Source: Ramlibacter sp. (GTDB taxonomy: Bacteria; Pseudomonadota; Gammaproteobacteria; Burkholderiales; Burkholderiaceae_C). From it: a DNA stretch of 64,000 nucleotides. Below, piece by piece: positions 60,781 through 64,000 of this stretch; position 1 is the first letter of the stretch, and each line of letters opens with the position of its first letter. The stretch is from NCBI GenBank assembly GCA_016713005.1, contig JADJPY010000011.1, forward strand, positions 310,001-374,000. Direction: 5' to 3'. The position numbers and the translations under genes are program-made. The notes beneath the pieces are model-generated. The model was not told the origin of the DNA. It was given only the letters and a program-made list of their open reading frames with translations, and ran no database searches.

Positions 60781-61236
60781 ATGCAAACCCGTCGCGAGAC
60801 ACTCAAGCAAAGCGCCGTCGTCGCCGGCCTGTTGGCCTCGACCGGCCTTTTCCCGCAAGCCGCCTTCGCCTTCAACAAGGCCGCGTTTGACGCCAAGACC
60901 GTGGCCGATGCCGCCAAGGCGTTCGGCGGCGGCGCACCGGTCGAAAGCAAGGACGTCAGCATCCAGGGCCCGGACATTGCCGAAAACGGCGCCGTGGTGC
61001 CGCTGGGCGTGTCCACCACGCTGGCCGGCGTCAAGCACCTGCTGCTGCTGGTCGAAAAGAACCCCAGCGCGCTGGTGGCCATGTTCAACACCAACGACGC
61101 CGTGGAGTCCAACTTCTCCACCCGCGCAAAGATGGGCCAGTCCTCCGACGTGTACGCCATTGCGATCACCAATGACGGCAAGGCCCTGTACGCCAAGAAG
61201 GAAGTCAAGGTCACGCTGGGCGGCTGCGGCGGCTGA
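60781..61236 (+). CDS. soxY: Sulfur carrier protein SoxY
   Basis: This 151-residue precursor has a Tat-like signal (MQTRRETLKQSAVVAGLLAS...). The invariant C-terminal GGCGG has the carrier cysteine at C149. SoxYZ holds the sulfur substrate for SoxAX, SoxB and SoxCD. The ATG at 60781 was chosen over 60775, which would sit one base after AAAGGAG; 60781 is at 7 bp. Confidence 0.96.
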   Translation: MQTRRETLKQSAVVAGLLASTGLFPQAAFAFNKAAFDAKTVADAAKAFGGGAPVESKDVSIQGPDIAENGAVVPLGVSTTLAGVKHLLLLVEKNPSALVAMFNTNDAVESNFSTRAKMGQSSDVYAIAITNDGKALYAKKEVKVTLGGCGG

Positions 61237-61265
61237 GTTTTTTCAAGATACACAGGAGTTCCACC

Positions 61266-61577
61266 ATGGCAGATCCGATGCGCATCCGCGCACAAGCCTC
61301 CGGCAGCAATGCCACCGTCCGCATCCTCATGAGCCACGAAATGGAAACCGGCCAGCGCAAGGACGCCGCCGGCAAGACCATCCCCGCGTGGCACATCACC
61401 GACGTCACCGCGGCACTCAACGGCAAGACCGTGCTGGTGGCCGAATGGGGCCCGGCCGTATCCAAGAACCCTTTCCTCCAGTTCACCGTCAAGGGCGCCA
61501 AGGCCGGCGACAAGATCGTGGTGACCTGGAAAGACAACAAGGGTGAGTCGCGCACCGACGAAGCCACCGTCACCTGA
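61266..61577 (+). CDS. soxZ: Sulfur oxidation protein SoxZ
   Basis: This 103-residue protein starts MADPMRIRAQ, with HEMETGQRKDAAGKTIPAWHITDVTA and PFLQFTVKGAKAGDKIVVTWKDNKG. It has no signal peptide because it is exported as a complex with SoxY. CAGGAG precedes the ATG. Confidence 0.96.
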   Translation: MADPMRIRAQASGSNATVRILMSHEMETGQRKDAAGKTIPAWHITDVTAALNGKTVLVAEWGPAVSKNPFLQFTVKGAKAGDKIVVTWKDNKGESRTDEATVT

Positions 61578-61650
61578 GGCCCTGCCTCCCGCTTTCCGGC
61601 GCCCGCGGTGGGCGGCGCCGGCCTGAAGATTCCCGAACCAAGAGGAAACC

Positions 61651-62454
61651 ATGAGGACGACAAAAGCATTGACCACCCTGGCGCTGGGCATCCTGGCCGC
61701 CACGACTGCAATGGCGCAGAAATCCGCCACGCAGTCGATCGAGGAATACCGCGCCATGCTGGCCGACGGCAACCCTGCGGAGCTGTTCGAGGCCAAGGGC
61801 GAGGACCTCTGGAAGAAAAAACGCGGTCCCAAGAACGCGTCGCTCGAACAGTGCGATCTGGGCAAGGGCCCCGGCGTGCTCAAGGGCGCTTTTGTCGAAC
61901 TGCCCCGCTACTTTGCCGACACCAAGAAGGTGCAGGATCTGGAGATGCGGCTCGTCATCTGCATGGAAACCCTGCAGGGCTTCAATGGCGCCGAGATCTC
62001 CAAGACGCCTTTCGGGCGCGGCGAGATGGCCAACGTCACCGCCTTGGCCACCTATGTGGCGACCCAGTCCAAGGGCATGAAGTTCAACCTGCCCCAGAGC
62101 CACGAGACCGAGCGCGCCTACTACGAGGTGGGCAAGCGCATGTTCTTCCAGCGCGGCGGCACGCACGACTTCTCCTGCGCGTCCTGCCACGGCGAGGAAG
62201 GCAAGCGCATCCGCCTGCAGGACTTGCCCGTGCTGACCAAGAACCCGGGCGACGGCATCGGCTTTGCCGCATGGCCGGCCTACCGCGTGTCCAACGGCCA
62301 GATGTGGAGCATGCAATTGCGCCTGAACGACTGCTACCGCCAGCAGCGCTTCCCCGAGCCCGCCTTTGGCAGCGATGCGCTGGCCGCGCTCAGCGTGTAC
62401 CTGGGCGTCAACGCCAAGGGTGCCGCGTCGGCCGTTCCCACCGTCAAGCGCTGA
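61651..62454 (+). CDS. soxA: L-cysteine S-thiosulfotransferase haem subunit SoxA
   Basis: This 267-residue precursor has signal ATTAMAQ and a single haem motif CASCH at 176-180 in THDFSCASCHGEEGKRI. The essential active-site cysteine, a haem ligand, is in LNDCYRQQRF (C228). C68 and C104 probably form a disulfide in place of an N-terminal haem. This marks a monohaem SoxA. With SoxX it attaches thiosulfate to SoxY. AGAGGAAAC precedes the ATG. Confidence 0.95.
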   Translation: MRTTKALTTLALGILAATTAMAQKSATQSIEEYRAMLADGNPAELFEAKGEDLWKKKRGPKNASLEQCDLGKGPGVLKGAFVELPRYFADTKKVQDLEMRLVICMETLQGFNGAEISKTPFGRGEMANVTALATYVATQSKGMKFNLPQSHETERAYYEVGKRMFFQRGGTHDFSCASCHGEEGKRIRLQDLPVLTKNPGDGIGFAAWPAYRVSNGQMWSMQLRLNDCYRQQRFPEPAFGSDALAALSVYLGVNAKGAASAVPTVKR

Positions 62455-62480
62455 AGCCGCAACCCATCAGGAGTCACAGC

Positions 62481-63131
62481 ATGAAGAAATCCCTCGCCGC
62501 ACTCGCCGGGGCCACCGCGCTGGCCGTGGTGGGCTGCGCCACCGTGCCCTCGTCTGCCGAGCTGGACAAGATGACGGACGGACTGGTCAAGTCGGCCTTC
62601 CGCACCAAAGGCATTGCCAAGGTCGAGCGCATCACCCACATCGACGACACCCTCAAGGCCTGCAACGCCGCCGACGTGAGCGGCAAGCCGCTGGACAAGA
62701 AGACGGCCGAAGCCCTGGAGGCCGCCGAGATGAAGAAGATCAAGTGGCCCGCCGACGGCAAATACCTGGGCGACTGGAAAGAAGGCGAGCGCATTGCCCA
62801 GAGCGGCCGTGGCGAGACTTGGACCGACAACGCACAGACCGTCAACGGCGGCAACTGCTACAACTGCCACCAGATCGACCCCAAGGAAATCTCGTTTGGC
62901 ACCATCGGCCCCAGCCTGTACAACTACGGCAAGCTGCGCGGCGTGACCGACCCCGCCAGCCCCGGCTCCAAGGCCATCGTGGACTACACCTGGGGCAAGA
63001 TCTACAACGCCAAGGCGTACAACGCCTGCTCCAACATGCCGCGCGCCGGCCACATGGGCGTGTTGAGCGAACAGCAGATCAAGCATGTCATGGCGCTGCT
63101 GCTGGACCCGCAGTCGCCCGTCAACAAATAG
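62481..63131 (+). CDS. soxX: Cytochrome subunit SoxX
   Basis: This 216-residue precursor ends its signal in a lipobox-like VVGC (Cys19), so it may be lipid-anchored. The haem motif is CYNCH (126-130) in VNGGNCYNCHQIDPKE, with IGPSLYNYGKLRG and a methionine ligand in ACSNMPRAGHMG. It is the second subunit of the SoxAX thiosulfotransferase. CAGGAGT is 8 bp before the ATG. Confidence 0.93.
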   Translation: MKKSLAALAGATALAVVGCATVPSSAELDKMTDGLVKSAFRTKGIAKVERITHIDDTLKACNAADVSGKPLDKKTAEALEAAEMKKIKWPADGKYLGDWKEGERIAQSGRGETWTDNAQTVNGGNCYNCHQIDPKEISFGTIGPSLYNYGKLRGVTDPASPGSKAIVDYTWGKIYNAKAYNACSNMPRAGHMGVLSEQQIKHVMALLLDPQSPVNK

Positions 63132-63145
63132 GCGGCTCAAGACCA

Positions 63146-63170
63146 GGCCCGGGCTTCCGGGCCGTTTTTC
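63146..63170 (+). terminator. Terminator after soxX
   Basis: GGCCCGG and CCGGGCC form a 7-bp stem with loop GCTT, followed by GTTTTTC. It ends the soxYZAX transcript, so soxB needs its own promoter. Confidence 0.8.
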
Positions 63171-63176
63171 TGCACA

Positions 63177-63198
63177 ATAAATTAGTCGTTGCTTAATT
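63177..63198. promoter_or_regulatory. Candidate sox operator 5 (before soxB)
   Basis: TAAATTAG-TCGTTG-CTTAAT: half-sites around a six-base centre directly before the soxB ATG at 63199. Confidence 0.4.
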
Positions 63199-64000
63199 AT
63201 GAATTTAACCAAACGTGAGTTGTTCCAGGTGCTGGGTGCGGGCTCGGTGGCCGGCATGGGCCTGGGCACCTGGGCGCAGGCGGATGCGCAAACGGCGTCC
63301 CGCGGCCTGTACGACATCCCGCGCTTCGGGCAGGTGTCTTTTTTGCACATGACGGACTGCCACGCCCAGCTGCGGCCCATCCACTTCCGCGAGCCCAGCG
63401 TCAACCTGGGCGTGGGCTCCATGAGCGGCAAGCTCCCGCACCTGGTGGGCGAGCACATGCTCAAGGTGGCTGGCGTGCGGCCTGGCACGGCCAGTGCGCA
63501 TGCGCTCACTTATCTGGACTTTGAAACCGCTGCGCGCCGCTACGGCAAGGTGGGCGGCTTTGCGCACCTGGCTACGCTGGTCAAGCGCATGAAAGCCAGC
63601 CGACCCGGCGCGCTGCTGCTGGACGGCGGCGACACCTGGCAGGGCTCGGGCACGGCGCTGTGGACCAACGGGCAGGACATGGTGGACGCCTGCAAGCTGC
63701 TGGGCGTGGACGTGATGACGGGTCACTGGGAGTTCACCCTGGGCATGGAGCGCGTCAAGGAGATCCTGGAGAAGGACTTCAAGGGCAAGGTCGACTTTGT
63801 GGCGCAAAACGTCAAGACCAACGACTTTGGCGACCCGGTCTTTGCGCCCTATGTGATCCGCGAGATCAATGGCGTGCCCTGCGCCATCGTGGGCCAGGCC
63901 TTCCCCTACACGCCCATCGCCAACCCCCGCTACATGGTGGCCGACTGGGCCTTCGGCATCCAGGACGACAACATGCAGAAGGTGGTGGACGAGGCGCGGG
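63199..64000 (+). CDS. soxB: Sulfate thiol esterase SoxB, 5' part
   Basis: This frame is open to the window end, giving the first 267 residues. It begins MNLTKRELFQVLGAGSVAGMGLG, a twin-basic Tat-like signal. Metal-binding motifs of the dimanganese 5'-nucleotidase fold are present: HMTDCHAQLRP, DGGDTWQG and MTGHWEFTLG. SoxB hydrolyses sulfate from S-sulfonated SoxYZ. No clear ribosome-binding site precedes the ATG, which may mean leaderless or very short-leader translation. The 3' end is outside. Confidence 0.95.
   Translation, partial: MNLTKRELFQVLGAGSVAGMGLGTWAQADAQTASRGLYDIPRFGQVSFLHMTDCHAQLRPIHFREPSVNLGVGSMSGKLPHLVGEHMLKVAGVRPGTASAHALTYLDFETAARRYGKVGGFAHLATLVKRMKASRPGALLLDGGDTWQGSGTALWTNGQDMVDACKLLGVDVMTGHWEFTLGMERVKEILEKDFKGKVDFVAQNVKTNDFGDPVFAPYVIREINGVPCAIVGQAFPYTPIANPRYMVADWAFGIQDDNMQKVVDEAR

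Overview
GC-rich betaproteobacterial chromosome, most likely Burkholderiales, family Comamonadaceae. The ribosomal and ATP synthase proteins, the HemB-CorA-LipAB neighbourhood, the dat-DUF493-lipB-lipA order and a dispersed GTAGCCCCCGT/GCTAT...ATAGC repeat all fit that family. The Sox genes mark a thiosulfate/sulfide-oxidising (lithotrophic or mixotrophic) organism. Taxonomy is inferred by eye, not from a search.

Layout. 1-794: 3' part of an amidohydrolase. 795-1704: an apparent integron-type gene-cassette remnant (broken ORF followed by an attC-like site) and a small membrane ORF. 1705-8609: housekeeping genes (GST, CorA-type transporter, hemB, a hemJ-like gene, VanZ-like protein, ferredoxin-like protein, hydrolase, D,D-carboxypeptidase), with a candidate small RNA between hemB and hemJ. 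8790-18735: the str and S10 ribosomal clusters (rpsL to rpsQ), ending at a terminator. 18816-32142: mixed metabolism: peroxiredoxin, GNAT enzyme, cytochrome b561/cytochrome c' pair, CoA transferase, acyltransferase, MFS transporter, a regulatory-type PTS (EIIA-HPr-EI) and an exporter.

32160-40927, minus strand: the lipoate-assembly operon dat-DUF493-lipB-lipA. It is interrupted between DUF493 and lipB by a four-gene defence island: HigB-like toxin, HTH-ImmA antitoxin, type III-like Mod methyltransferase, and Res helicase-nuclease. 41105-48209: the complete atpIBEFHAGDC operon; atpD carries a one-base deletion in this sequence. 48304-51842: short-chain-dehydrogenase-like protein, SnoaL-like protein, YheT-type hydrolase, a conserved unknown and a membrane-anchored cytochrome c5. 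51933-52008: tRNA-Arg(CCG).

52116-64000: a sulfur-oxidation island. It holds an ArsR-type regulator, a flavocytochrome c sulfide dehydrogenase (cytochrome + FccB), a c4-type cytochrome, a divergent YeeE/TsuA-like transporter, SoxH-like and SoxW-like proteins, a small cytochrome c, soxCD, soxYZAX and the start of soxB. Together these encode periplasmic oxidation of thiosulfate and sulfide to sulfate, with electrons passed to c-type cytochromes. Five AT-rich palindromic elements sit in front of the transcription units of this island and may be the operators of the ArsR-type regulator. That predicted regulon, the split lip operon and the repeat family carried in frame inside conserved genes are the most interesting observations.
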